Source: Winogradskyella alexanderae (GTDB lineage: Bacteria; Bacteroidota; Bacteroidia; Flavobacteriales; Flavobacteriaceae). From it: a stretch of 64,000 nucleotides of DNA. A program made the translations under genes and the position numbers. The stretch covers positions 62,001-126,000 of the forward strand of contig NZ_JAIUJR010000003.1 of NCBI RefSeq assembly GCF_020166335.1, in the 5' to 3' direction. The notes beneath the pieces are model-generated. The model saw only the letters and a list, made by a program, of their open reading frames with translations. It made no database searches and had not been told where the DNA came from. Positions 51,625-61,706 of this stretch are shown here, one piece after another. Every line of letters begins with the position of its first letter. The stretch's first letter is position 1.

Positions 51625-54033
51625 TTAGTTTCTTAAAGGTTTACCTGTTTTTAGCATGTGCTGAATTCTTTCTAATGTTTTACGCTCCGTACAAAGCGAT
51701 AGAAAAGCTTCACGCTCTAGATCTAGTAAATACTGCTCAGTAACCAAGGTCGGTTCTGATAAGTCACCTCCTGCCATAACATAGGCTAACTTGTTCGCAA
51801 TTTTTTGATCATGTTCACTAATGTAGTGGCTTGCTTCCATAGAATCTGTACCAACCAAGAACATACCAAGAGCCTGCTTACCTAGCACTTTTACATCTTT
51901 TCTTCGAACAGGTTGTGTATATCCAGCGTCAGCTAAAAGTCTTGCATGTGCTTTGGCTGTTGCAATTTGTCTGTCTCTATTTACAACAACGATATCTTTA
52001 CCCTTTTGAAGAACGCCTAAATCATAAGCTTCATAAGCAGAAGTAGCGACTTTGGCCATACCAATGGTCAAGAAATATTCTTGAAGAACATTTAGTTCTA
52101 CATCACCTTTTCTAAATGTATCTGAGGCTCTCAATGCCATTTCCTTTGACCCTGCACCTCCTGGAATAACGCCGACTCCAAATTCTACCAAGCCAATATA
52201 GGTCTCAGCAGCGGCTACAACTTTGTCTGCGTGCATAGATAATTCACATGCACCGCCTAAAGCCATGCCATGAGGGGCAGCAACTGTTGGAATTGCCGAA
52301 TAGCGCATCCGCATCATAGTATCTTGGAAATATTTGATAGCCATGTTTAATTCATCATATTCCTGCTCTACAGCCATCATGAAAATCATTCCTATGTTTG
52401 CACCTACAGAGAAATTAGCACCTTGGTTACCAATAACTAAACCATCAAAATCTTTTTCAGCTAAATCAATGGCCTTGTTAAGTCCAGCTAAAACGTCACC
52501 ACCAATAGTATTCATTTTAGATTGGAATTCGCAATTAAGTATTCCATCCCCTAGGTCTTCAATTACAACACCAGAATTTTTAAATACCTCATTCGTTTTA
52601 CGAATGTTATCTAAAATGATAAAGCTATCCTGTCCTGGAATTTTTTCTTGTGATTTTTTAGGAATGTCATAGCAGTATGAAGCTCCATCTTTTACTGTAT
52701 AAAAGGAATTACTGCCAGAAGAAAGCATTTCACTGACCCAAGCATTAGGTTCTAACCCTTCAGCCTTTATCATTTCAATTCCTTTTTCGACTCCAATAGC
52801 ATCCCATATTTGGAATGGTCCATCTTCCCAGCCAAATCCGGCTTTCATAGCATCATCAATCTTATATATTTCGTCTGTAATTTCAGGAATACGATGAGAA
52901 ACATAAGCAAAAAGTGCGGCGAAGTGCTTTCTATAAAATTCTGCTGCTTTATCCTTTCCACTCACAAGAACTTTAAATCGATCTACTACACGATCTATGG
53001 TTTTAGTTAGTTCTAATGTTGCAAATTTTGCGCTTTGTTTTGGTCGGTACTCTAAGGTATTAAGGTCCAATGAAAGAATTTCTTTCTTTCCTTCTGCAGA
53101 CACACTCTTTTTATAAAAACCTTGGCCAGTCTTACTTCCCAGCCATTTGTTCTCCATCATGGTATTTATAAATCCTGGTATAGTAAATAGCTCTAATCGC
53201 TCATCTTTTGGGCAATTATCTTTAATTCCATTGGCTACATGAACAAGAGTATCTAAACCAACAACATCAACTGTACGGAAGGTTGCGGATTTTGGACGCC
53301 CAATAACAGGTCCTGATAATTTATCCACCTCTTCTATGGTCATTCCTAGTTCTTGTACTACATGGAAAACATTCATAATACTGAAGATTCCAATACGATT
53401 ACCAATAAAAGCAGGTGTGTCTTTGGCAACAACAGATGTTTTGCCTAAAAACTGTTCACCATACCCATTTAAAAACTCTAAAACACTCGCATCAGTTTTA
53501 GGGCCTGGAATGATCTCAAATAATCTTAAATAGCGCGCTGGATTAAAAAAATGTGTTCCACAGAAATGCTTTTGAAAATCCTCGCTACGTCCGTCACTCA
53601 TGAACTTAATAGGTATACCAGATGTGTTTGAGGTAATTAATGTTCCTGGCGTTCTGTGTTTTTCAAGCTTTTCAAAAACTTGTTGTTTAATATCTAAACG
53701 CTCAACAACAACTTCCATAATCCAATCTACATGTGCAACCTTTGCAATATCATCTTCCAAATTACCTGTAGTAATTCTATTTTTAAATGATGGATGATAG
53801 AGTGGGGCAGGTTTAGACTTTACAGATGTCATTAATGCATCATTAACCAGCCTGTTTCTTACAACTTTATCGTTTAGCGTTAGCCCTTTGGCTTTTTCCA
53901 ATTCATTAAGTTCTCTAGGTATAATGTCCAGTAATAATACTTCTACACCGATATTAGCAAAATGACAAGCTATACCACTTCCCATAATACCAGAACCAAT
54001 AATGGCTATTTTTTTTATTCTACGTTTACTCAT
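51625..54033 (-). CDS. fadN: 3-hydroxyacyl-CoA dehydrogenase / enoyl-CoA hydratase, FadN-type
   Basis: 802 residues. The NAD-binding dehydrogenase comes first (GSGIMGSGIACHFAN, Gly13/15/18) with IGNRIGIFSIMN and two HCDH C-terminal domains; the enoyl-CoA hydratase/crotonase part comes last (about 505-720: NQGANFSVGANIGM, ALGGACELSMHADKV, GVGVIPGGAGSKEMALR). This order is that of B. subtilis FadN, opposite to E. coli FadB. Performs hydration and dehydrogenation of beta-oxidation. Overlaps marR by 8 bases. Confidence 0.93.
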   Translation of the reverse strand: MSKRRIKKIAIIGSGIMGSGIACHFANIGVEVLLLDIIPRELNELEKAKGLTLNDKVVRNRLVNDALMTSVKSKPAPLYHPSFKNRITTGNLEDDIAKVAHVDWIMEVVVERLDIKQQVFEKLEKHRTPGTLITSNTSGIPIKFMSDGRSEDFQKHFCGTHFFNPARYLRLFEIIPGPKTDASVLEFLNGYGEQFLGKTSVVAKDTPAFIGNRIGIFSIMNVFHVVQELGMTIEEVDKLSGPVIGRPKSATFRTVDVVGLDTLVHVANGIKDNCPKDERLELFTIPGFINTMMENKWLGSKTGQGFYKKSVSAEGKKEILSLDLNTLEYRPKQSAKFATLELTKTIDRVVDRFKVLVSGKDKAAEFYRKHFAALFAYVSHRIPEITDEIYKIDDAMKAGFGWEDGPFQIWDAIGVEKGIEMIKAEGLEPNAWVSEMLSSGSNSFYTVKDGASYCYDIPKKSQEKIPGQDSFIILDNIRKTNEVFKNSGVVIEDLGDGILNCEFQSKMNTIGGDVLAGLNKAIDLAEKDFDGLVIGNQGANFSVGANIGMIFMMAVEQEYDELNMAIKYFQDTMMRMRYSAIPTVAAPHGMALGGACELSMHADKVVAAAETYIGLVEFGVGVIPGGAGSKEMALRASDTFRKGDVELNVLQEYFLTIGMAKVATSAYEAYDLGVLQKGKDIVVVNRDRQIATAKAHARLLADAGYTQPVRRKDVKVLGKQALGMFLVGTDSMEASHYISEHDQKIANKLAYVMAGGDLSEPTLVTEQYLLDLEREAFLSLCTERKTLERIQHMLKTGKPLRN

Positions 54034-54487
54034 TATTTAATGTCTGTTCGTTTTTAGTGTATATCTTTTTATTTGAAATCATATTATTTATTACCTCAGC
54101 TACTTCGTAAAAGTTTTGTAGTTGTTCTGAAGTTATATTACCTCTAATAGCATCGTTAAAAATTAAAACGCGCTCCTTTGAGTATTGTCGTTTCTCCCTT
54201 CCAAATTCTGTTAAGTGGATTAATACACCTCGACCATCTTCTGGATTTGGTTTACGCTCAATTAAACCCTTTTCTTCCATGGTTTTTAATGTACGGGATA
54301 AGCTAGTAGCTTCCATTCCCATTTTTGGTCCTAAGGACGTTGAAGCCGTACCTTTATCAGGATCTATACTGAGCAATGCAAAGCCGGTAGCCATTGTTGT
54401 GCCAAACTTTGAGGCTTCTTCATTATACATTTTATTGACTGCTAACCAGGTGGTTCTCAGGATATAATCTATTGTTTTTTCTTTCAT
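54026..54487 (-). CDS. MarR-family regulator of the fatty-acid oxidation operon
   Basis: 153 residues with a winged HTH: a dimerisation helix (ILRTTWLAVNKMYNEEASKF), recognition helix TSLGPKMGMEATSLSRTLKTME and wing GLIERKPNPEDGRGVLIHLTEFG, where the DxR of the MarR wing (EDGR) is conserved. First gene of the operon, with fadN overlapping by 8 bases. A perfect double operator lies just upstream, so it probably autoregulates and derepresses the operon on binding an acyl-CoA or fatty acid (inference). Confidence 0.9.
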   Translation of the reverse strand: MKEKTIDYILRTTWLAVNKMYNEEASKFGTTMATGFALLSIDPDKGTASTSLGPKMGMEATSLSRTLKTMEEKGLIERKPNPEDGRGVLIHLTEFGREKRQYSKERVLIFNDAIRGNITSEQLQNFYEVAEVINNMISNKKIYTKNEQTLNNE

Positions 54488-54504
54488 AGTTTGTTGGACG
54501 ATTC

Positions 54505-54572
54505 CAAATATAATAAAAATATACTATGCGTGCATAATAAAATAAAAAAATTATGCACGCATAGTATATTTT
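54505..54572 (-). promoter_or_regulatory. MarR-type double operator and promoter
   Basis: A perfect 23-bp inverted repeat with arms at 54516-54538 and 54550-54572 and an 11-base spacer. Each arm is itself a dyad: TATGCGTGCATA (54525-54536) and TATGCACGCATA (54552-54563), centres 27 bp apart. On the minus strand a perfect -7 element TATATTTG lies at 54505-54512, about 18 bases before the marR ATG, so the first dyad sits between the expected -33 and -7 elements, where binding would block polymerase. Confidence 0.85.
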
Positions 54573-54645
54573 AAATTTAGAGTAATTTTTTTTGGATTAA
54601 ATGTGGAGTATTTTACCCTTTGCGAAGCGGTTTTAATGGGTAAAA

Positions 54646-55094
54646 TTAATTTGCATATTGCTCTATAGTGACATTTAAAAGCGCATTAGCATCTTCAGAC
54701 TTTATCTTAACAGTATAAAATCCTAGATATGGACTATTGATAACTTTATTTATGTCACTTTTTACATTTTCCTTAAAAGTAGCATTATCCTGAGGATTGT
54801 TTGTTTTAGATCCACCAACGGCAAAGGAACCATAGTTTTCTCCAGTATCTGTATTAGATATGAGAACAGACATTGAACCCTTTAACAATTGACAGTTAAC
54901 AATGAAATGAACACTTAAACTATTCTCCGACACATAGACCTCAATAAATCTCTCCTCAGAACTATTTTCAAAGCTCAATTCACTAGTTGTTTTAGAAAAG
55001 CTATCCTGTAAAAAAGGATAAAACAGGAATTGTTAAAAACAATAAAAAAAGAAATATTGATAGTAGAGTTTTAATAGGCTCAATTTTTTTTCAA
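54646..55094 (-). pseudogene. Secreted protein gene broken at two homopolymers
   Basis: The main frame from 54978 (TTG) to 54646 encodes about 110 residues with no start signal. Just upstream, in another frame, lies a signal peptide (KTLLSIFLFLLFLTIPVLSF) that runs into TAG. Removing one base from the A6 run at 55010-55015 joins the signal to the body (LSF-LQDSFSKTTSEL), and removing one from the T8 run at 55084-55091 gives it a TTG start. The mature part is beta-rich (FIVNCQLLKGSMSVLIS). Either a recent pseudogene or two sequencing errors. Confidence 0.65.
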
Positions 55095-55162
55095 TGTGAT
55101 CAATTCATTCGATTGTATCCTTAAATGAAAACAGCAATACGTCTTATTATTAAAGTATATCT

Positions 55163-56941
55163 TTAGGAGCGGTAAATTTTCTCATACAAGGCATCATATT
55201 TCTTTCTAATGACATCACGCTTCATTTTCATAGTTGGGGTGAGGTGACCATCGTCTATAGACCAAATGTCTGTTGTGAGTTCAAAACGTTTTATTTGCTC
55301 CCATTTACCAAAGTTTTGATTGTATTTATCCACCTCTTTCTGAATACGTTTAATTACTTTTTCTGAGGTAGCTATTTCATGCTCAGATGTTCCGATATCG
55401 TCATATTCCTTATCTTCAATCCAATCTCTAATAAATTCAAAGTTTGGCTGAATAAATGCACCAGGCATTTTTTCACCTTCACCTATGACCATAACTTGTT
55501 CTATAAAAAGAGATTGTTTTAGGTTGTTCTCGAGAAGCGTAGGTATAATGTATTTACCACCGGATGTCTTAAACATTTCCTTTTTTCGTCCTGTTATCTT
55601 TAGGAAGCCATCTTCATCAATTTCACCCTTGTCACCAGTGTGAAAATAATCGCCTGTCATAACACTAGCTGTTTTTTCAGGATCTTTATAATATCCTTTC
55701 ATAACATTAGGGCCTTTGATGAGAATTTCACCATCATCTGCAATCTTTACCTCAACATTTTCAATTGGTTTTCCAACTGTTCCCACTTTATAGTGGTTGT
55801 CATCAATCATCCCAACAGACACAACTGGCGAGGTTTCTGTAAGGCCATAGCCTTCCATAACTTTCATGCCTGCAGCCCCAAATACTCTTGCAAGTCTTGG
55901 CTGTAGGGCTGCACTACCAGAAACCATTGTACCCAATTCACCTCCTAAAGCCTCACGCCACTTGCTGAATATGAGTTTATTGGCAATTTTTAATTTGAAT
56001 TCATACCAACTACCATTGGCACCATAGGGTTCCCATTTTTCACCTAAACGCACTGCCCAAAAGAATAATGCTTTTTTTAGTCCTGTTAAATCTTCTCCCT
56101 TAAGCATTATTTTATCAAATACCTTCTCTAAGAGACGTGGTACTACACTCATTAGGTGTGGGTGCACTTCTTTTGCATTTTCCCCAATCTTGTCTAAGGC
56201 CTCTGCAAAATAAATGGATGTCCCGGCATATTGATAAACATATATAAGAACGCGCTCAAAAATATGGCAAATGGGCAAGAAACTTAAAACTCTAGTTTTA
56301 CCAGAAGGTGGTAAGGGTACTCGAGGAGAACTATCTAAAACATTACTTGTAATATTCCAATGCGAAAGCATTACACCCTTTGGCCTGCCAGTGGTTCCAG
56401 AGGTATATATTATTGTTGCTAGATCATCTGGTTTAACCGCATCTTTTCGTTTTTCAACTTCAATCTGTGAACTCTCGTTCTTACCGAGTTCAAATAATTC
56501 CGAATAATGCTTACACCCTTTAATGTGGTCAAAGGAATAAACCTCCTTTACCTTTGTTTTAGCTTTAATCTTATTTACTTTTTCCAAAACCTCCTCATCA
56601 GAAACAAAACAATAGATGGATTCGCTGTGGTTAAGCACATATTCATAGTCTTCTGAACTTATGGTTGGGTATATTGGAATGTTTTGTGCGCCTACTTGCA
56701 AAACACCAATATCCATAATGTTCCATTCGGTTCTATTGGTAGATGATATGACAGCAATTTTATCATTTTTCTGAACACCTAATTGTAAAAGTGCTCTACT
56801 TACTGCATTGGCTTTATCCAAATATTCTTTTGTGGACATAGGCGTCCATTTACCGTTATATTTGGTTACAAGTGCAGAATCGTTTGGTTTGTTTTCTAAT
56901 TGATAGTAAGGGAAATCAAAAAGACGTGTAACTTCAGTCAT
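55163..56941 (-). CDS. Long-chain acyl-CoA synthetase (AMP-forming)
   Basis: 592 residues. AMP-binding motif TIIYTSGTTGRPKGVMLSHW (177-196), SFLPICHIFERV, GYGLTETSPV (about 362-371) and the hinge/C-terminal HTGDKGEIDEDGFLKITGRKKEMFKTSGGK. It belongs to the FAA1/ACSBG-like long-chain branch with a GVMLSH loop. It activates fatty acids to acyl-CoA, feeding the oxidation operon next to it. It is transcribed separately, since a broken gene and a gap lie between. Confidence 0.93.
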   Translation of the reverse strand: MTEVTRLFDFPYYQLENKPNDSALVTKYNGKWTPMSTKEYLDKANAVSRALLQLGVQKNDKIAVISSTNRTEWNIMDIGVLQVGAQNIPIYPTISSEDYEYVLNHSESIYCFVSDEEVLEKVNKIKAKTKVKEVYSFDHIKGCKHYSELFELGKNESSQIEVEKRKDAVKPDDLATIIYTSGTTGRPKGVMLSHWNITSNVLDSSPRVPLPPSGKTRVLSFLPICHIFERVLIYVYQYAGTSIYFAEALDKIGENAKEVHPHLMSVVPRLLEKVFDKIMLKGEDLTGLKKALFFWAVRLGEKWEPYGANGSWYEFKLKIANKLIFSKWREALGGELGTMVSGSAALQPRLARVFGAAGMKVMEGYGLTETSPVVSVGMIDDNHYKVGTVGKPIENVEVKIADDGEILIKGPNVMKGYYKDPEKTASVMTGDYFHTGDKGEIDEDGFLKITGRKKEMFKTSGGKYIIPTLLENNLKQSLFIEQVMVIGEGEKMPGAFIQPNFEFIRDWIEDKEYDDIGTSEHEIATSEKVIKRIQKEVDKYNQNFGKWEQIKRFELTTDIWSIDDGHLTPTMKMKRDVIRKKYDALYEKIYRS

Positions 56942-57209
56942 AGTAGTTTTTGCAAATAATTAGTCGGATTAGTACGAAAATATGAAAATCTCTTCTATAA
57001 TTATGACTAATTGAATAATGCTTGTTGTTTTTTTAACAAAATTTTGGAAATTCTATATTTCATAACTATCGTTTGTCAAAATTAAGTGTTTAGTTGAAGG
57101 TGATACTTAATTTTGAAAGTGGTGTAATAATTTAACATATTTGACTTCCCTTATTTCAAACGTTTTCGCTCAAAAACCCTTTAATTATAAGGTGTTGAAA
57201 AAGTAAAAC

Positions 57210-57253
57210 ATGATAAAAATCAGCATTCCCAATTTATTTCAAAATTAATTTTG
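57210..57253 (+). promoter_or_regulatory. Fnr-type site and promoter of pflB
   Basis: ATGATAAAAATCAG at 57210-57223 (last base off the palindrome) and a perfect -7 element TAATTTTG at 57246-57253, centre distance 33 bp. The predicted start near 57257 gives a leader of about 42 bases. These lie in the 357-base gap between the acyl-CoA synthetase and pflB; the remaining 270 bases of that gap hold no gene or repeat that I can see. Confidence 0.78.
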
Positions 57254-57298
57254 TAGCGTTAAGAAACGAAAATAGTTAAGAAATAAAACCATATAATC

Positions 57299-59524
57299 AT
57301 GGAAGTAAAACCATTCTTGGATGGTCTCTGGACCGAATCAGTTAATGTAAGAAGTTTTGTTTTTAATAACATTACGCCATACCATGGCAATGCTGAATTT
57401 TTAGAAGGTCCAACATTTAGAACTAAAAAGCTCTGGAGTATTTGTAAAAAAGCAATGGCTGAAGAACGTAATAATAATGGTATACGTTCAATCGATACTG
57501 AAACCATTTCTACAATTGATGCATTTGATCCTGGCTATATTGATAAGGAAAGTGAAGTAATTGTTGGATTACAAACAGACGACCTTTTAAAACGAACAAT
57601 GAAGCCATTTGGTGGCTTTAAAGTGGTAAATAAGGCCCTATCTGAATATGGTCTAAAACCAAATAAAAAAATAAAAGAGTTATTCTCAAAATATGTAAAA
57701 ACCCATAATGATGGTGTTTTTGATGCGTATAACGATGAGATTAAAAAGTACCGTTCATTAGGTATCCTTACAGGATTACCAGATAATTATGCAAGAGGTC
57801 GAATTATTGGCGATTACAGACGCCTTGCACTTTACGGACTAGATTTTCTAATTAAAAAGAAAACGGAAGATCTGGCAAAGGTTACTGGTCCAATGACTGA
57901 TGATGTTATACGGTTACGTGAAGAAATATCTGAACAGATCAAGGCATTGAGAGCCATGAAACGTCTAGGTGACAAGTATGGCTTAGATTTAAGTAGACCT
58001 GCTCAAAATGCCCAAGAAGCCGTACAATGGACCTACATGGCTTACTTGGCGGCTGTAAAAGAACAAGACGGAGCAGCTATGTCTTTAGGTAATGTTTCTA
58101 CATTTTTAGACATCTATATTGAAAATGATTTACAGAAGGGAAGAATTACTGAAGCTGAAGCCCAGGAGTATATTGACCAGTTAGTGATGAAATTAAGAAT
58201 GGTACGTCATTTAAGAATGAAGGCTTATGAAGAAATTTTTGCTGGTGATCCAACATGGGTAACTGAGGCTATTGGTGGTATGTTTTCGGACAGCAGAACA
58301 AAAGTGACAAAAACGTCTTTCCGATTCTTGAATACACTTTATAATTTAGGACCATCACCAGAACCAAATATGACTGTATTATGGTCTGAGGATTTACCAG
58401 AAAACTTCAAAAAATTCTGTGCAAAAGTTGCCATCGAAACATCATCATTGCAATTTGAAAATGACCGATTAATGCGCGAATTACGCCATAGTGATGATTA
58501 CGGAATTGCGTGTTGTGTTTCACATCAAGATTTAGGTAAATCCATTCAATTTTTTGGTGCAAGAACCAACTTGGCTAAAACGCTATTACTGGCGCTTAAT
58601 GGTGGTCGATGCGAGCTTACCGGAGTCCAAATATTTGAAGGTGTTCCATTAGATAAAGATGAGTATTTAGATTTCGATAAAGTGATGACCAACTTCAAAA
58701 TCGCAATGCAAGAAATCGCCCGAGTTTACAGTGATACTATGAATATCATTCATTTTATGCATGATAAGTATTACTATGAAAAAGCCCAAATGGCCTTGAT
58801 TGATACAAATCCGCATATTAATATTGCATATGGCATTGCAGGTTTATCAATAGTGGCAGATTCATTATCTGCTATTAAGTATGCTAAAGTAAAACCTGTG
58901 CGTAACGAAAAAGGTTTAACTGTAGATTTTAAAATAGAAGGTGAATTTCCTAAATATGGAAATGATGACGATCGTGTGGACCAATTGGCTGCGCAAGCAG
59001 TTTCAGATTTTAATCATGAGCTCAAACAGTTTCCTGTTTACAAAAATGCAGAACCTTCATTATCTGTTTTAACCATAACTTCTAATATTGCTTACGGCAG
59101 AAAAACTGGAGCTACACCTGATGGTAGGGCACAGGGTGTGCCATTTGCACCAGGAGCAAACCCTATGCAAGGACGTGACGAAAATGGAGCTATTGCGTCA
59201 TTAAATTCAGTAGCTAAAATTAACTACAGCGATGCACAAGATGGTATTTCAAATACATTTTCAATTGTACCAAAATCCTTAGGTCCTGATATTGAAACGA
59301 GAGTTGAAAACCTAACATCAATTCTAGATGGTTATTTTGAGAACAATGCACAGCACATCAATATAAATGTATTGGATAAAGAGACATTACTAGACGCGAT
59401 GAAGCATCCTGAAAATTACCCGCAACTTACAGTTAGGGTTTCTGGTTATGCGGTAAATTTTGTGAGACTCACGAGAGAGCAACAAATAGAGGTCATTTCA
59501 AGGTCGTTCCATGAAATGATGTAA
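57299..59524 (+). CDS. pflB: Pyruvate formate-lyase (formate C-acetyltransferase)
   Basis: 741 residues, full length. Splits pyruvate and CoA into acetyl-CoA and formate by a glycyl radical. The catalytic Cys405-Cys406 pair ([11 protein letters not shown]) and the radical Gly716 ([10 protein letters not shown]), 25 residues from the end, are both present, as is the [11 protein letters not shown] substrate-binding block. The enzyme is destroyed by oxygen, so expression should be limited to anoxia, matching the Fnr-type promoter. The activase follows after a terminator-like hairpin. Confidence 0.96.
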   Translation: MEVKPFLDGLWTESVNVRSFVFNNITPYHGNAEFLEGPTFRTKKLWSICKKAMAEERNNNGIRSIDTETISTIDAFDPGYIDKESEVIVGLQTDDLLKRTMKPFGGFKVVNKALSEYGLKPNKKIKELFSKYVKTHNDGVFDAYNDEIKKYRSLGILTGLPDNYARGRIIGDYRRLALYGLDFLIKKKTEDLAKVTGPMTDDVIRLREEISEQIKALRAMKRLGDKYGLDLSRPAQNAQEAVQWTYMAYLAAVKEQDGAAMSLGNVSTFLDIYIENDLQKGRITEAEAQEYIDQLVMKLRMVRHLRMKAYEEIFAGDPTWVTEAIGGMFSDSRTKVTKTSFRFLNTLYNLGPSPEPNMTVLWSEDLPENFKKFCAKVAIETSSLQFENDRLMRELRHSDDYGIACCVSHQDLGKSIQFFGARTNLAKTLLLALNGGRCELTGVQIFEGVPLDKDEYLDFDKVMTNFKIAMQEIARVYSDTMNIIHFMHDKYYYEKAQMALIDTNPHINIAYGIAGLSIVADSLSAIKYAKVKPVRNEKGLTVDFKIEGEFPKYGNDDDRVDQLAAQAVSDFNHELKQFPVYKNAEPSLSVLTITSNIAYGRKTGATPDGRAQGVPFAPGANPMQGRDENGAIASLNSVAKINYSDAQDGISNTFSIVPKSLGPDIETRVENLTSILDGYFENNAQHININVLDKETLLDAMKHPENYPQLTVRVSGYAVNFVRLTREQQIEVISRSFHEMM

Positions 59525-59536
59525 AAAGGTCTAACC

Positions 59537-59577
59537 AAAGCATCTGAAAACAAGACGATTTTTCAGGTGCTTTTTTT
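59537..59577 (+). terminator. Terminator-like hairpin between pflB and pflA
   Basis: 14-bp stem AAAGCATCTGAAAA (59537-59550) / TTTTCAGGTGCTTT (59560-59573) with a single G-U pair, followed by a run of T (seven from 59571). It should stop a fraction of transcripts between pflB and pflA. The right arm contains the GTG that starts the pflA frame. Confidence 0.85.
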
Positions 59578-60337
59578 ATCAGAGATTATAAAAACGCAAG
59601 ATAACATACTAAATGTACACTCCATTGAATCATTTGGCACTCATGATGGTCCAGGAGTGCGATTTGTTATATTTCTTCAAGGATGTAAACTTAAGTGCCT
59701 GTATTGTCATAATCCTGATACAATTGGTTTAGAAGGGGGTAAACCCTATCATATTGAGACTCTATTTAGTTTAATACTAAAATCAAAACCTTATTTTGGC
59801 AAAAATGGTGGTGTTACGGTATCAGGTGGTGAACCATTGCTGCAGGCTAAAGCGCTTATTCCTTTATTTAAGAAATTGAAAGAAGCAGGTATTCATACAG
59901 CATTGGATACAAATGGAAGAATATTAAATCATTTTGCACAAGAGCTTCTGGATGCGTATACAGATCTAGTGATGCTCGATGTAAAGCATATGACTGAAGA
60001 GGGATACCAATATATTACTGGGATGAAGAATAAAGAAACGACATTTAATTTTTCAAGATATAGGGAACTATCGAGCAAGCCAATGTGGTTGCGCTATGTT
60101 CTAATACCGGGACTAACTGATCAAACAGAGCTTTTACAATCAATGGGAAATTACTTTAAAAACTATAAAACCATTGAAAGACTAGAAATTCAACCATATC
60201 ACAAATTAGGTGTTCATAAATGGGATGCTTTAGGTTGGGACTATAAATTAAAAAATGCTAGAGAAAATACGATAGAAGAAATTGAACATGCTGTTCAAAC
60301 TTTAAAACCTTACTTTAAAAAAGTAGTTGTAAATTGA
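59567..60337 (+). CDS. pflA: Pyruvate formate-lyase activating enzyme
   Basis: 256 residues counted from GTG 59567. Radical-SAM motif Cys40-x3-Cys44-x2-Cys47 (GCKLKCLYCHNPD) after NVHSIESFGTHDGPGVRF, and GGVTVSGGEPLLQ. It installs the glycyl radical in PflB. The family normally starts three or four residues before VHSIES; no ATG is present there, so the start is either the GTG inside the hairpin or an unusual ATT/ATA codon at 59582-59610. The enzyme is needed only in catalytic amounts. Confidence 0.92.
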   Translation: MLFLSEIIKTQDNILNVHSIESFGTHDGPGVRFVIFLQGCKLKCLYCHNPDTIGLEGGKPYHIETLFSLILKSKPYFGKNGGVTVSGGEPLLQAKALIPLFKKLKEAGIHTALDTNGRILNHFAQELLDAYTDLVMLDVKHMTEEGYQYITGMKNKETTFNFSRYRELSSKPMWLRYVLIPGLTDQTELLQSMGNYFKNYKTIERLEIQPYHKLGVHKWDALGWDYKLKNARENTIEEIEHAVQTLKPYFKKVVVN

Positions 60338-60365
60338 ATATACTATAAGAACTAATGATAACTAA

Positions 60366-61634
60366 ATGAAATTAGATATGAATACTCCTAAATTAAAAAA
60401 CCGTTGGTTAATTGCACTTTCTGCCGTAGGAATTCATATATCAATTGGTTCGGTTTATGCCTATTCTGTAATTACTAATCCGGTTAAGGAAATTTTTGAT
60501 GTTGAAGGAAGTGTCATAAAATGGGCCTTTAAAATAGCAATCTTATTACTTGGCTTTTCAGCTGCTTTCCTTGGTCCTTGGGTAGAAAGGGTTGGTCCAA
60601 AAGTAAGTGGAACCACGGCAGGTATTTTTTATGGAATAGGAATTCTAGGCTCAGGTTTGGCCGTACAATTAGAGTCTTTGGTTTTGTTCTACCTCTGTTA
60701 TGGTGTAATTGGTGGTATAGGTCTTGGTCTAGGCTATATTACTCCCGTAAGTACGCTTGTTAAGTGGTTTCCTGACAAAAGAGGCTTAGCAACTGGCATG
60801 GCTATAATGGGATTTGGATTTTCTGCTTTAATCTTTGGTCCTGTTATGCAAACGTTCTTCGAAGCAGTTGGTGTAGCAAATGCTTTCTTTTTATTAGGTC
60901 TTATTTACATGATTCTTATACTTTCATCTGCAAGATATATTGAGCGTCCTCCTGAAGGCTATTTACCAGATGGTTACAAGCCAGGGCAATCTAAAACGGT
61001 AAAAGCAGACATATCTAATGTTACTGCAAGAGAAGCCTTAAGGTCGTCACGTTTTATCTACATATGGTTAATGATGTTTATAAATATAACTTGTGGTATT
61101 GCAATTATTGCGGCTGCAAGTCCAATGATGCAGGAGAAATTGAGCTACACACCAATGCAAGCGGCTACGGTGGTTGGTTTAATAGGTGTCTTTAACGGAC
61201 TGGGTAGGATTATTTGGTCAGGATTATCAGATTATCTAGGTCGTCCAAACACTTATATTATATTTTTTGCATTTCAAATTTTAGCATTCTATTTTTTACC
61301 TCAGATTACTATTGAGATAGTATTTTTAATTATTCTTTTTACTGTAATAACGATGTATGGTGGGGGTTTTGCAACACTTCCTGCATTCTTGGGAGATTTG
61401 TTTGGTACCAAACAGCTTGGTGCTATCCATGGAATGGTTTTGGCAGGTTGGGGACTTGCAGGCGTCATAGGTCCGACGATCTACGATGTAGTCAAAAATA
61501 CCACGGGATCACTCGACATCACCTTAAAGGTGTTTAGCGGTTTATTCGTGGTTGCTTTGATAGTTTCATTTTTAATGAAACGCTCTGTAAAAAAGGCTTA
61601 TTCCAAAATGGAGAACAGTACTCTTGTAGCCTAA
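60366..61634 (+). CDS. OFA-family major facilitator transporter
   Basis: 422 residues, 12 helices. Family signs: WLIALSAVGIHISIGSVYAYSV at the N-terminus, a Gly-rich helix (GVIGGIGLGLGYITPVSTLVKWFPDKRGLATGMAI, about 115-150) and GLGRIIWSGLSDYLGRP in the second half. OFA members exchange oxalate/formate or related carboxylates; beside pflBA the likely cargo is formate, lactate or pyruvate (inference). Start could be Met5 (60378). It lies 28 bases after pflA, same strand. Confidence 0.85.
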   Translation: MKLDMNTPKLKNRWLIALSAVGIHISIGSVYAYSVITNPVKEIFDVEGSVIKWAFKIAILLLGFSAAFLGPWVERVGPKVSGTTAGIFYGIGILGSGLAVQLESLVLFYLCYGVIGGIGLGLGYITPVSTLVKWFPDKRGLATGMAIMGFGFSALIFGPVMQTFFEAVGVANAFFLLGLIYMILILSSARYIERPPEGYLPDGYKPGQSKTVKADISNVTAREALRSSRFIYIWLMMFINITCGIAIIAAASPMMQEKLSYTPMQAATVVGLIGVFNGLGRIIWSGLSDYLGRPNTYIIFFAFQILAFYFLPQITIEIVFLIILFTVITMYGGGFATLPAFLGDLFGTKQLGAIHGMVLAGWGLAGVIGPTIYDVVKNTTGSLDITLKVFSGLFVVALIVSFLMKRSVKKAYSKMENSTLVA

Positions 61635-61706
61635 TTTTATGCAATTTTCTTAATCATGTTTATTGACCTTATTAATTCATATTAATGTCAAAACTTTTTC
61701 TGATAG

